NCBI GenBank assembly: GCA_964242305.1
Contig: CAXTBB010000021.1
Location: 1-64,000 of the forward strand
Reading direction: 5' to 3'
Origin: DATLGB01 sp964242305
Lineage (GTDB): Bacteria > Actinomycetota > Thermoleophilia > Solirubrobacterales > Solirubrobacteraceae
DNA: 64,000 nt
Position numbers and translations under genes: made by a program. The notes beneath the pieces were generated by a model, which was given only the letters and a program-made list of their open reading frames with translations, was not told where the DNA came from and did not search any database. Position 1 is the stretch's first letter. Each line of letters begins with the position of its first letter. Positions 1 through 7,675 of this stretch are shown here, piece after piece.

Positions 1-509
1 CCGTCGTCAAGGTCGGCGCGGCCACCGAGACGGAGATGAAGGAGAAGAAGCACCGCGTCGAGGACGCGCTGCAGGCCACCCGCGCCGCCCTCGAGGAGGG
101 CATCGTGGCGGGCGGCGGCGTCGCGCTCCTGCGCGCCACCGAGGCCATCGACCTCGACCTGTTCGTGGGCGAGGACGTCAAGACGGGCGGGCGCATCATC
201 CTGCGCGCGCTCGAGGAGCCGCTCCGTCAGATCTCGGAGAACGCCGGTCTCGAGGGTTCCGTCGTGGTCAACGAGGTCAAGAACTCCTCGGGCTCGAACG
301 GCCTCAACGCGGCCACGGGCGAGTACGTCGACCTCATCGCCGAGGGCGTCATCGACCCGGCCATGGTCACGCGCTCCGCGCTGCAGAACGCGGCCTCCAT
401 CGCCAAGAACATCCTCACCACCGAGGCCATCGTGGCCGAGGTGCCCGAGAAGGGTGACGGCGGCGGCGGCATGGGCGGCGGCATGCCCGACATGTCGGGG
501 ATGATGTAA
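1..509 (+). CDS. groEL: Chaperonin GroEL, C-terminal part (cut by window start)
   Basis: This is the last part of the 60-kDa chaperonin, the ATP-driven folding cage of the cytosol. The reading frame is open from base 3 and ends in TAA at 507-509. Visible family marks are EMKEKKHRVEDAL, the EEGIVAGGGVALL segment of the equatorial domain and a Gly-Met-rich tail (GGGGMGGGMPDMSGMM), typical of GroEL C-termini. About 168 residues are present of an expected 540 or so. Actinobacteria often carry two groEL copies; the GGM tail points to the housekeeping-like copy, but this cannot be settled from the fragment. A strong terminator follows, so the gene is the last of its transcription unit. Confidence 0.97.
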   Translation, partial: VVKVGAATETEMKEKKHRVEDALQATRAALEEGIVAGGGVALLRATEAIDLDLFVGEDVKTGGRIILRALEEPLRQISENAGLEGSVVVNEVKNSSGSNGLNAATGEYVDLIAEGVIDPAMVTRSALQNAASIAKNILTTEAIVAEVPEKGDGGGGMGGGMPDMSGMM

Positions 510-534
510 GCGGCCATACGCCGTAAGTCGTTCT

Positions 535-560
535 CGGGGGCCCGCTTCGGCGGGCCCCCG
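535..560 (+). terminator. Hairpin terminator after groEL
   Basis: A perfect 11-bp stem (left arm 535-545, right arm 550-560) closes a TTCG tetraloop at 546-549, 25 bases after the groEL stop. It is followed by a short mixed T/C stretch rather than a clean U tract, as is common in high-GC actinobacteria. Confidence 0.85.
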
Positions 561-584
561 GTCGTTTCGGGGTAGGGCTTCCGA

Positions 585-1511
585 GTGACTGCGATCGTCG
601 TGACTGGCTCCACCGGCACCGTCGGCACCGGCCTGATGCCGCTGCTGGACGCCGACCCGCGCGCCGGCCGGGTCGTCGGCCTCTCCAGCGACGACGCCGA
701 CGTCCGCGACGCCGCCGCGCTGCGCGAGGCCTTCGCCGGCGCGGACGTGGTCGTCCACCTCGTCTTCGACACGGTCGGTGCGACGTCCCGCGCGGCCCTG
801 CACGCGATCAACGTCGAGGGGACGGTCAACGCGGTCCGTGCCGCCGTCGCCGTGGGCGCGCGGCGCTTCGTGTTCGCCTCCTCCGTGGCCGCCTACGGCT
901 TCCACGCCGACAACCCGGTGCCGCTCACCGAGGACTGGCCGACCCGCCCGTCCGAGCGCTTCTTCTACGCGCGCCAGAAGGCCGAGCTCGAAACCAGGCT
1001 GATCGCGGAGGCGGGCGACCTCGAGCTCTACCTCGTCCGCCCCGCCGTCGTGCTCGGCCCGCACCCGGCCGGCGCCAAGCTGCCCGGCCCGCTCGCCGCG
1101 CTGGTCAACGGCGCCCTGCGCTCCGTCGGCAGCTCCCCCGTCCCGCTCCCGGCCCCCGTCCCCGCCGTCCCGTTCCAGGTCGTCCACGAGGACGACCTCG
1201 GCGCCGTCTTCGCGGAGTGCGCGCTCGGGGACGCCCCGACGGGGGCCTACAACGCGGCCGCCGACGGAGTCCTGACCGGGCCCGACGTGGCCCGCGAGCT
1301 CGGCCTCGCCCCCGTCCGCATCCCCCGGCGGCTGACGCAGGCGGCCGCCCGCGCCGCCGCCGCGCTGCCGCTCGCGCCCGCCGCCCTCGAGTGGATCGAG
1401 GCGGCCGCGCACCCGGCGATCATGGACACCGCGCGCGCCAAGCGCGAGCTGCACTGGACCCCGCGCCACACGGCGCTCGACACCCTGCGGATCACGCTGG
1501 GAAGGAGCTGA
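585..1511 (+). CDS. NAD-dependent epimerase/dehydratase family protein (extended SDR)
   Basis: A 308-residue protein of the extended short-chain dehydrogenase/reductase family. The N-terminus has the nucleotide-binding glycine motif TGSTGTVGTG directly after the first beta strand, and a YARQK segment near residue 127 supplies the catalytic Tyr-x-x-x-Lys pair. Such enzymes act on nucleotide sugars or related compounds in the cytosol; the substrate here cannot be read from sequence. The start is GTG at 585, the first codon that leaves the Rossmann strand intact. The Rieske gene follows after 6 bases, with GAAGGAG at 1501-1507 at the end of this gene serving it, so the two are probably cotranscribed. 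Confidence 0.85.
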   Translation: MTAIVVTGSTGTVGTGLMPLLDADPRAGRVVGLSSDDADVRDAAALREAFAGADVVVHLVFDTVGATSRAALHAINVEGTVNAVRAAVAVGARRFVFASSVAAYGFHADNPVPLTEDWPTRPSERFFYARQKAELETRLIAEAGDLELYLVRPAVVLGPHPAGAKLPGPLAALVNGALRSVGSSPVPLPAPVPAVPFQVVHEDDLGAVFAECALGDAPTGAYNAAADGVLTGPDVARELGLAPVRIPRRLTQAAARAAAALPLAPAALEWIEAAAHPAIMDTARAKRELHWTPRHTALDTLRITLGRS

Positions 1512-1517
1512 GGACTG

Positions 1518-1943
1518 TTGCCATCAGACCCAGACCAGGGCACCATCCGCACGCTGCGCTCGGACCACCCGGTCCCGGCGGAGGGCCGCCGGCTGGTCCG
1601 CGCGGACGCCCTGGGTCCCGACCAGGTCGTCGAGGTGCAGACGCAGGACCACGGCACGCTTGCCGTCGGGATGGCCGGTGGCGCGCCGTTCGCCACGGGC
1701 AACCTCTGCCGCCACCAGGCCGCCAAGCTCGGCCGTGGCCAGGTCCGCGACGGCTGCCTCGAATGCCCATGGCACCGCGCCCGCTACGACGTGCGCACGG
1801 GCGCCATGGTCCAGGGACCGCAGGGGAGGCTCTTCGGCTTCCCGCCCTACTCGAAGGGCATCCAGCTGTGGGCGAACACGCCCCCCGTCAAGCTGCGGAT
1901 CGTCCCCGTCGCCCTCGACGACGGCTGGATCGTCCTCGCCTAG
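1518..1943 (+). CDS. Rieske [2Fe-2S] domain protein
   Basis: A 141-residue single-domain Rieske protein. The two cluster-binding motifs are C64-x-H66 (CRHQ) and C83-x-x-H86 (CPWH), giving the usual two-Cys two-His ligation. There is no signal peptide, membrane segment or oxygenase catalytic domain, so it is probably a soluble electron-transfer ferredoxin for a partner enzyme rather than a cytochrome bc subunit. The start is TTG at 1518, with GAAGGAG ten bases upstream inside the end of the previous epimerase gene, which suggests translational linkage. Its stop shares a palindromic CTAG with the stop of the convergent acetyltransferase gene. Confidence 0.85.
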   Translation: MPSDPDQGTIRTLRSDHPVPAEGRRLVRADALGPDQVVEVQTQDHGTLAVGMAGGAPFATGNLCRHQAAKLGRGQVRDGCLECPWHRARYDVRTGAMVQGPQGRLFGFPPYSKGIQLWANTPPVKLRIVPVALDDGWIVLA

Positions 1944-2614
1944 GGAGACTCCCAGTTGGGGACGGCGCCCGTCTCGGTGAAGCCGGCGGCGAGGATGTTG
2001 CGGTAGGACGGGCCGCCGTCGGCGCCGGTCTCGGTGGTCAGGGCGCGCAGGCCGAGGCGGCCGGCGATGGCGACGCGCTCGGCGAGCAGGGCCGACTGGG
2101 CGCCGCGGCCGCGCGCCTCGGGCAGCGTGGCGCCGAAGGTGAGGTAGCCCTCGTCGCCGGTGGCGAAGAGGGCGCCGGCGGCGACCGCCTCGTCTCCGTC
2201 GTAGGCGACCAGGCAGGTCCAGCCGGGCCGGCCGGGGAGGAAGCGCAGCGGTCCCTCGGGCACCGCGAAGGCGGTCGCGACCGGCCGCGCGAAGTGCAGG
2301 GCGCCCTGCGGGCCGACCTGCTCGACGCGCAGGTCGGTGGGTGCCATGGCGGCGGGGTCGGGCGCGCACGCGAAGCGCATGTAGGCGAGACCGGCCGTGT
2401 ACCCCGGCGGCTGCGGCCCGCCCGAGAGCATGTGGGCGACGTCGCCGTAGAAGGCGCGGACGGCCTCGTAGTCGTCGGGCTCACCGACGACGCGGTTGAC
2501 CCAGCGCGCCGGGACGTCCGGCGCGCGCACCGCGACCGCTCCGCCGAGCCGGCGCGCCGTCCCCAGCAGCGCGCCGAGCTCGGCGTGGGCGGCGAGCTCA
2601 GACGCCGACGCCAG
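1940..2614 (-). CDS. GNAT family N-acetyltransferase, probably starting at CTG
   Basis: A GCN5-related acetyltransferase. The acetyl-CoA loop is seen in LPEARGRGAQSALL, followed by LGLRALTTETGADGGPS and the final Y/F-rich strand (AAGFTETGAVPNW). The first ATG, GTG or TTG in frame is GTG at 2530, but the frame stays open and family-like upstream (SELAAHAELG, then RRLGGAVAVRAPDVP). A CTG at 2612-2614 is preceded by GGGAG with a 7-base spacer, both inside the end of the citrate synthase gene. I therefore prefer CTG at 2614 (224 residues), overlapping the stop of citrate synthase by 17 bases; GTG at 2530 (196 residues) is the conventional alternative. The substrate is unknown. Confidence 0.8.
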   Translation of the reverse strand: MASASELAAHAELGALLGTARRLGGAVAVRAPDVPARWVNRVVGEPDDYEAVRAFYGDVAHMLSGGPQPPGYTAGLAYMRFACAPDPAAMAPTDLRVEQVGPQGALHFARPVATAFAVPEGPLRFLPGRPGWTCLVAYDGDEAVAAGALFATGDEGYLTFGATLPEARGRGAQSALLAERVAIAGRLGLRALTTETGADGGPSYRNILAAGFTETGAVPNWESP

Positions 2615-3683
2615 CGGGCAGCTCCCGCGGCTCGGGGCCGACGTACTTGGCCGTCGGGCGGATGAGGCGCGCCTCGCGCTTCTGCTCCATGATGTGCGCG
2701 CTCCAGCCGGCCACGCGTGCGGAGGCGAACATCGGGGTGAAGAGCTCCGGCGGGATGTCGGCGTAGTCGAGCACGACGGCGGACCAGAACTCGACGTTGG
2801 TGGCCAGCACGCGGTCGGGGCTGCGCTCGCGCAGCGCGGCCAGGGCCGCCTCCTCCAACGCCTCGGCGACCTCGGCGCGGCGGGCGCCGATCTCCTTGGC
2901 CGTGCGCCGCAGCACTCGTGCGCGCGGGTCCTCCGCCCGGTACACGCGGTGGCCGAAGCCCATCAGGCGCTCGCCGCGGTCGAGGGCGTCCTTGACCCAC
3001 TTCTCGGCGTCCCCGGCCTCCTCGACCTCGTCGAGCATCTTCAGCACGCGCGACGGCGCGCCGCCGTGCAGCGGGCCCGAGAGCGCGCCGACCGCACCCG
3101 ACAGCGCCGCGGCGACGTCGGCACCCGTGGAGGTGATGACGCGCGCGGTGAAGGTCGACGCGTTCATGCCGTGCTCGGCGGCCGAGATCCAGTAGGCGTC
3201 GATCGCCTTGACGTGATCGGGGTCGGCCTCGCCCCGCCAGCGGATCAGGAAGCGCTCCGGGATCGACGTCGCCTGGTCGATCTCCTTCTGCGGGACGGGC
3301 GGCTTGCCGGCGCCGCGCGCGGACTGGGCCACGAACGAGAGGCCCATCACCGAGGCGCGGGCGAGCTGGTCGCGGGCCTCCTCGTCGGAGATGTCGATGA
3401 CGGGCTGGAAGCCCCACTCGGGGCCGAGCAGGGCGAGCGCGTACTGGAGGTCTACTCGCGGATCGCCCGAGCGGAAGTGCAGAGGATGCGGCTCCGCGGG
3501 CGGCAAGCCCGGCTCGAAGTCGCCGTCGACGAGGACACCCCACACGTGCTCGTACGGCACCGCGCCGACGAGATCCTCGATGTCGTATCCGCGGTACCGG
3601 AGGGCGCCGCCCTCCTTGTCGGGCTCGGCGATCTCGGTGGCGAAGGCGACGACACCTTCGAGACCGGACTGAACTTCGCTCAT
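2598..3683 (-). CDS. gltA: Citrate synthase (actinobacterial CitA-type)
   Basis: A 361-residue citrate synthase condensing oxaloacetate and acetyl-CoA at the entry of the TCA cycle. The catalytic histidines are in GPLHGGA (H206) and MGFGHRVY (H245), and the SAAEHGMNASTF segment (H171) is also present. The third catalytic position, normally Asp in NVDF, is Glu298 here (NVEFW). From memory this is usual for the actinobacterial citrate synthase 2 branch, which also explains the short length against about 430 for GltA of E. coli. The start ATG at 3683 has GAAAGG 9 bases upstream. It shares a 79-base divergent region with the amidase gene, and the acetyltransferase gene overlaps its end. Confidence 0.93.
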   Translation of the reverse strand: MSEVQSGLEGVVAFATEIAEPDKEGGALRYRGYDIEDLVGAVPYEHVWGVLVDGDFEPGLPPAEPHPLHFRSGDPRVDLQYALALLGPEWGFQPVIDISDEEARDQLARASVMGLSFVAQSARGAGKPPVPQKEIDQATSIPERFLIRWRGEADPDHVKAIDAYWISAAEHGMNASTFTARVITSTGADVAAALSGAVGALSGPLHGGAPSRVLKMLDEVEEAGDAEKWVKDALDRGERLMGFGHRVYRAEDPRARVLRRTAKEIGARRAEVAEALEEAALAALRERSPDRVLATNVEFWSAVVLDYADIPPELFTPMFASARVAGWSAHIMEQKREARLIRPTAKYVGPEPRELPAGVGV

Positions 3684-3762
3684 TCTCGTTCGCCTTTCGG
3701 GGACTTGTGATGCATTGGCGTCTCCATTGTCTCAGCCTGAGTATGTTGACCGCTTCTAAGTC
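3684..3762. promoter_or_regulatory. Divergent control region of citrate synthase and amidase, with a small palindrome
   Basis: This 79-base gap drives both flanking genes outward. It contains the palindrome CTCAGCCTGAG at 3731-3741, which could be a repressor site. TATGTT at 3742-3747 is a candidate -10 for the amidase. On the other strand GACAAT is a candidate -10 for citrate synthase. The assignments are weak because no clear -35 boxes are seen. Confidence 0.35.
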
Positions 3763-5181
3763 ATGGATGACGACCTCGCGTTCCGACCGGCGGTGGAGCT
3801 TGGCGCACTGCTGAGGAAGCGACAGCTGTCACCCGTCGAGCTGCTCGACCTGACGCGGGAGCGCATCGGCGACGACGCCGAGCTGCACGCCTTCGTGGAC
3901 CTCGACTGGGACGCGGCGCGGACGCAGGCGGAGGCGATCGCCCCCGACGACCGGCGGCTGTTCGCCGGCCTGCCCACCGCGATCAAGGCCAACACGCCCG
4001 CGCGCGGGCTGACGATGGACTACGGCAGCGCGCTGCTGGACGGCCACAAGGCCGACCACGACGCCCACCTGGTCCGCCGCATGCGCGACGCGGGCATGGT
4101 CCTCGTCGGCAGCACCGCCTGCCCGGAGTTCGGCATCCTGCCCACGACGGAGCCGCGCCACCACGGCCCGACCCGCAACCCCTGGAACCGTGACCACACC
4201 CCCGGCGGGTCGAGCGGGGGGGCCGCCGCGGCGGTCGCGGCCGGCCTGCTGCCGTTCGCGCACGCCAACGACGGCGGTGGGTCGATCCGCATCCCCGCCG
4301 CCTGCTGCGGGCTGGTCGGCCTCAAGCCCAGCCGCGGCCGCGTCTCCCGCGGCCCGGACTCCGGGGACTCGTTCCTGGTCTGCGACGGCGTCGTCTCCCG
4401 GACCGTGCTCGACACGGCCGCCGCGCTGGACATCCTCAGCGGCTACGAGGCCGGGGACGCCACCTGGGCGCCCCCGCCGGACGTCCCCTACAGCCACGTC
4501 TTGAACCGCGAGCCGGGGACGCTGCGCATCCACGTCGTCACCGCCAACCCGCTGGGCGCCGACCCGCATCCGGACAACCTGGCCGCGGTCGAGGCGACCG
4601 CGAAGACGCTCGCCGACCTCGGCCACGAGATCGACTTCCCCGAGGTGGCGCTCCCCGGCGAGGAGACGCTGCCGCTGTTCCTCGGCGTCTTCGGCGCCAA
4701 CATCGCCCTCGGCGTCGCCCACGCGCAGCTGCTGGCCGGGCGCGAGGCCGGTCCGGACGACATCGAGCCGCTCTCGCGCGTCATGCTCGAGCGCGCGCTG
4801 GCCGTCAACAGCCTCGAGCACCTGGGGACGATGGCCAAGCTGCAGGCGCTCAGCCGCCGGGTCGTCTCCATGTGGGCGGAGTGCGACGTCATGCTCGTCC
4901 CCGCCCTGGCCGAGCGCCCGCCGCGGATCGGCGCGATCACCGGCTTCGGCGACGAGGATCCGATGGTGGCGTTCGACCGCGCGGCCCGCTTCGCACCCTT
5001 CGCCGGCCTGTTCAACGTCACCGGCCAGCCCGCCATCGTCGTCCCGGCCGGTGTCGGGTCGGACGGGCTGCCGAGCGCGGCCCAGCTGGTCGGCCGCCCG
5101 CTGGCGGAGGACACGCTGCTGCAGGTCGCGCGCCAGCTCGAGGTCGCCGCGCCCTGGGCGCTCAGGCCAGGACGTCCATGA
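3763..5181 (+). CDS. Amidase-signature family amidohydrolase
   Basis: A 472-residue amidase-signature enzyme hydrolysing C-N amide bonds. The Ser-cisSer-Lys triad is visible as K75 (PTAIKAN), S150 (PGGSSGG) and the nucleophile S174 (GGGSIRIPAAC). The length and the C-terminal FNVTGQPA segment fit stand-alone amidases or GatA relatives. GatA function is unlikely because no gatB or gatC lies beside it. There is no signal peptide, so it is cytosolic; the substrate is unknown. The gene is divergent from citrate synthase, and its last 20 bases overlap the end of the convergent NmrA-like gene. Confidence 0.88.
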   Translation: MDDDLAFRPAVELGALLRKRQLSPVELLDLTRERIGDDAELHAFVDLDWDAARTQAEAIAPDDRRLFAGLPTAIKANTPARGLTMDYGSALLDGHKADHDAHLVRRMRDAGMVLVGSTACPEFGILPTTEPRHHGPTRNPWNRDHTPGGSSGGAAAAVAAGLLPFAHANDGGGSIRIPAACCGLVGLKPSRGRVSRGPDSGDSFLVCDGVVSRTVLDTAAALDILSGYEAGDATWAPPPDVPYSHVLNREPGTLRIHVVTANPLGADPHPDNLAAVEATAKTLADLGHEIDFPEVALPGEETLPLFLGVFGANIALGVAHAQLLAGREAGPDDIEPLSRVMLERALAVNSLEHLGTMAKLQALSRRVVSMWAECDVMLVPALAERPPRIGAITGFGDEDPMVAFDRAARFAPFAGLFNVTGQPAIVVPAGVGSDGLPSAAQLVGRPLAEDTLLQVARQLEVAAPWALRPGRP

Positions 5182-6028
5182 TCGACAGCGGGTGGACGCC
5201 GAGCGACTCCGCGTCGGCCGTCCCCCGCTCGCTGACCATCGTCGCCCCCATCGCCTCGGCCTCGTCACGAGTGGCCAGCGCGACCGGGCCGGTCACCACC
5301 TCGTAGCCGTGCAGCATCCGCAGCAGCAGGCCGGTCGGCACCCGGGCGAGCCGCCGCGGCCGCCCGGAGGCCGCCAGTGCGCGGGCGACGGCGGCGCGCG
5401 AGGTCAGCCGTTCCGGTCCCGCGATCTCGAGGACCTCGGGACCGCGCTCGAGGACCGCGGCCACGCAGGCGGCGACGTCGTCCGCCCACACCGGCTGCAC
5501 CTGGGCGCGCTCCATCGTCGCGCTGACGGGGATGACCGGCAGCAGCGAGAGCAGCTCCAGCAACGCCAGCTTGGTGTCCCCCGGCGCGTAGATCAGCGAG
5601 CAGCGCAGGATCGTTGTCGACAGCGAGGACGCGGCCACCGCCGCCTCGGCCAGCGCCTTGGTCCGGTGCACGCGGGAGCGGTGGTGCGGCGACGCGCCAA
5701 GCGGGGAGAGGAAGACGAAGCGCTCGACGCCGGCGGCCTCGGCGGCGCGCAGCAGGCGCCAGGTGGCCACGCCGTCGATCTCCTCGATCGTCGCCTGGGC
5801 CTGGTCGCGCTCCGTGGCGGCCAGGTGGACGACGGTCCTGACCCCGCGCAGGGCGTGCCGGAAGGAGGCCGGATCGCCGAGGTCGCCGAGCGCGATCTGG
5901 ACCCGCACGCGCTCCGGACCGAGCCGCCGGGGGTCGCGCACGAGGCACCGCACCGGCTCGTCCTGGGCGACCAGACGCCGCAGCAGCGCGGATCCGACCC
6001 GCCCGGTGGCACCCGTCAGGAGGAGCAT
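5162..6028 (-). CDS. NmrA-like NAD(P)-binding protein (atypical SDR)
   Basis: A 288-residue Rossmann protein with the N-terminal motif LTGATGRVGSAL and the strand VHLAATE, but without a clear Tyr-x-x-x-Lys catalytic pair. This is the pattern of NmrA/HSCARG-like atypical SDRs, which sense NAD(P) or reduce small quinone-like substrates. The C-terminal region (PVWADDVAACVAAVLE) is the usual cap helix area. The start ATG at 6028 faces the ferredoxin gene at 6059, so the two promoters sit in about 30 bases. Its 3' end overlaps the amidase gene by 20 bases. Substrate and role are not evident. Confidence 0.82.
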   Translation of the reverse strand: MLLLTGATGRVGSALLRRLVAQDEPVRCLVRDPRRLGPERVRVQIALGDLGDPASFRHALRGVRTVVHLAATERDQAQATIEEIDGVATWRLLRAAEAAGVERFVFLSPLGASPHHRSRVHRTKALAEAAVAASSLSTTILRCSLIYAPGDTKLALLELLSLLPVIPVSATMERAQVQPVWADDVAACVAAVLERGPEVLEIAGPERLTSRAAVARALAASGRPRRLARVPTGLLLRMLHGYEVVTGPVALATRDEAEAMGATMVSERGTADAESLGVHPLSIMDVLA

Positions 6029-6041
6029 CGGGCCGGGAGGC

Positions 6042-6047
6042 TAATGT
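6042..6047 (+). promoter_or_regulatory. -10 element of the ferredoxin gene
   Basis: TAATGT matches the TANNNT -10 consensus and ends 11 bases before the preferred ATG at 6059, implying a leader of only a few bases. GGGAGG at 6035-6040 lies upstream of this start point and is unlikely to act as a ribosome binding site. Confidence 0.4.
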
Positions 6048-6058
6048 GCGCCCGACCT

Positions 6059-6325
6059 ATGGCCTACGTGATCACCGAGCCCTGCATCGGCACCAAGGAC
6101 AACTCCTGCGTGGAGGTGTGCCCGGTCGACTGCATTCACCCCACGCCCGACGAGCCCGACTACGACAAGGTCGAGATGCTCTACATCGATCCCGAGGAGT
6201 GCATCGACTGCGACGCCTGCGTCGAGGCCTGCCCCGTGGATGCGTGCTTCGCCGAGGACCAGGTCCCCGACGAGTGGGCCAAGTACGTGCCGATCAACGC
6301 GGACTACTTCAAGAACCAAGCGTAA
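6059..6325 (+). CDS. fdxA: Seven-iron ferredoxin, FdxA type
   Basis: An 88-residue 3Fe-4S/4Fe-4S ferredoxin, a soluble one-electron carrier. Cysteines 9, 17, 21, 48, 51, 54 and 58 follow the FdxA spacing; by family analogy C9, C17 and C58 hold the 3Fe cluster and C21, C48, C51 and C54 the 4Fe cluster, with C25 and C63 extra. MAYVITEPCI is the standard N-terminus, which supports ATG 6059 over the in-frame ATG at 6044. In actinobacteria FdxA serves cytochromes P450 and other reductive systems; no partner is adjacent. The gene ends one base before the convergent Mrp gene. Confidence 0.93.
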   Translation: MAYVITEPCIGTKDNSCVEVCPVDCIHPTPDEPDYDKVEMLYIDPEECIDCDACVEACPVDACFAEDQVPDEWAKYVPINADYFKNQA

Positions 6326-7489
6326 CTAGCCGGCCATCGGGAGGGACATCCCGGCGGGCTTCGGGGCCGCCGGCGGGATGACCTCGAGCGCCGGTGCGGC
6401 CTGGGGCTGCAGTGTCGGCAGCGGGATCGGCGTCAGCGCGATAATCCCGCGCGCGGTCTGGCGTAGGGCCTGGGCGGCGGGGTCGTCCGGGTCCTCGATG
6501 ACCAGCGGCAGGCCCGCGTCCGCCTGCGCGCGCAGCGGCATCGTCAGCGGGATCTTGCCCAGCAGCGGCACGCCGATCTCGTCGGCGAGCTCCTGCCCGC
6601 CGCCCTCGCCGAAGATGGTGAAGCGCTCACCGCTCGGGGTGGTGAAGCTGCTCATGTTCTCGACGACGCCGGCCACCTCGAGGCGGACCTTGTCGGCCAT
6701 CTCGGCGGCGCGGCGCGCGACCTTCTGCGCCGTCGCCTGCGGGGTGGTGACGATCAGGAACTGCGCCTGCGGCAGCAGCTCGGCGAGCGTCATCGAGACG
6801 TCACCGGTGCCCGGGGGCAGGTCGACCAGCAGGTAGTCGAGCTCGCCCCAGTCGACGTCCTTGAGGAACTGGGTGAGCGCCTTGTGGAGCATCGGCCCGC
6901 GCCAGACGACGGCCGCGTCCTCGTCCAGGAAGAACCCGATCGACATGATCTTGATGCCGTTGGCGACGTGGGGGACGATCTTGCGCTGGGCGTTGACGGC
7001 GGGGCGCTCGGCGCCGAGGCCGAACATGCGCGGGATCGAGTAGCCCCACACGTCCGCGTCGAGGACGCCGACCCGCTTGCCCTCCGCGGCCAGCGCGGCG
7101 GCGAGGTTCGCGGTCACGGTGGACTTGCCGACGCCGCCCTTGCCCGAGCCGACGCAGATGACGTTCTTGACCGCGGCCAGCGAGCCGTCCGGGAGGACCC
7201 CGCCACGGCCGAGCTTGGCCTGCAGCTTCGACTTCTCCTCCGGGGAGAGCACGTCGAAGGAGACGTTGACGCCGACGACGCCGTCGAGCGCGCGGACCGC
7301 GTCGGTCACGCCGGTCTGGAAGGTGTTGCGGATCGGGCACCCGGCGGTGGTCAGGGACACGGTCACGTCGACCACGCCGGTCGCGTGGATGTCGATCGAC
7401 CGCACCATCTCGAGCGTCACGATGTCCTTGTGCAGCTCGGGATCGATGACGACCTTCAGGGCCTCGAGGACCTCGTCTCTCGTGGGCAT
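6326..7489 (-). CDS. mrp: Mrp/ApbC family P-loop ATPase (iron-sulfur carrier)
   Basis: A 387-residue protein with an N-terminal MIP18/DUF59 domain (about residues 4-75, with C51 in TTAGCPIRN) and a deviant Walker A P-loop SGKGGVGKST (115-124). The central segment YLLVDLPPGTGD is typical of Mrp/Nbp35 ATPases that deliver Fe-S clusters. The C-terminal CxxC seen in many Mrp proteins is replaced here by TTPSG in VENMSSFTTPSGERF, as I recall for actinobacterial members. The tail after residue 350 is Pro/Ala-rich. The start ATG at 7489 lies 6 bases after a -10 hexamer, so the mRNA is probably leaderless. The gene is divergent from the next one and shares its promoter DNA. Confidence 0.9.
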   Translation of the reverse strand: MPTRDEVLEALKVVIDPELHKDIVTLEMVRSIDIHATGVVDVTVSLTTAGCPIRNTFQTGVTDAVRALDGVVGVNVSFDVLSPEEKSKLQAKLGRGGVLPDGSLAAVKNVICVGSGKGGVGKSTVTANLAAALAAEGKRVGVLDADVWGYSIPRMFGLGAERPAVNAQRKIVPHVANGIKIMSIGFFLDEDAAVVWRGPMLHKALTQFLKDVDWGELDYLLVDLPPGTGDVSMTLAELLPQAQFLIVTTPQATAQKVARRAAEMADKVRLEVAGVVENMSSFTTPSGERFTIFGEGGGQELADEIGVPLLGKIPLTMPLRAQADAGLPLVIEDPDDPAAQALRQTARGIIALTPIPLPTLQPQAAPALEVIPPAAPKPAGMSLPMAG

Positions 7490-7495
7490 ACGTCC

Positions 7496-7502
7496 ATAGT
7501 AT
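7496..7502. promoter_or_regulatory. Overlapping bidirectional -10 element
   Basis: ATAGTAT reads as TAGTAT on the + strand (7497-7502), 8 bases before ATG 7511. It reads as TACTAT on the - strand (7501-7496), 6 bases before ATG 7489. Both distances place transcription starts at or near the start codons, so one 7-bp site probably launches two leaderless mRNAs. Confidence 0.6.
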
Positions 7503-7510
7503 GGGCCCCG

Positions 7511-7675
7511 ATGAACGCCCCCACGCCCGAGGAAGCCGCCGCTGTCATAGCGGCGATCGAGCAGTTCCTGCGCGACACCACCGCCGCCGCGCCGGAGGAG
7601 GACACGCCCAGCGGCTGGCTCCTCCAGGCGCGCCGCGAAGCCGTCGACCGGGAGCCGGGGGGGTGGGCCTTCTAA
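7511..7675 (+). CDS. Small acyl-CoA carboxylase epsilon-like protein
   Basis: A 54-residue protein. The pattern PTPEEAAAVIAAI, a charged/Ala linker, a Trp-containing stretch and a closing PGGW resembles the acyl-CoA carboxylase epsilon subunit family (PF13822), which stabilises actinobacterial acetyl/propionyl-CoA carboxylases. No carboxylase beta gene is adjacent, so the assignment rests only on the motif. The start ATG at 7511 is 8 bases from the -10 TAGTAT. The stop TAA abuts the ATG of the following oxidoreductase gene, so they form an operon. Confidence 0.6.
   Translation: MNAPTPEEAAAVIAAIEQFLRDTTAAAPEEDTPSGWLLQARREAVDREPGGWAF

Noticed and set aside
3763..5181. GatA subunit of the tRNA amidotransferase
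   Set aside because: No gatB or gatC nearby and the gene stands alone; the signature motifs are common to all amidase-family enzymes.
6035..6040. GGGAGG as ribosome binding site of the ferredoxin gene
   Set aside because: It is 3 bases from ATG 6044 and 18 from ATG 6059, both unsuitable; the family N-terminus and TAATGT favour a nearly leaderless start at 6059.
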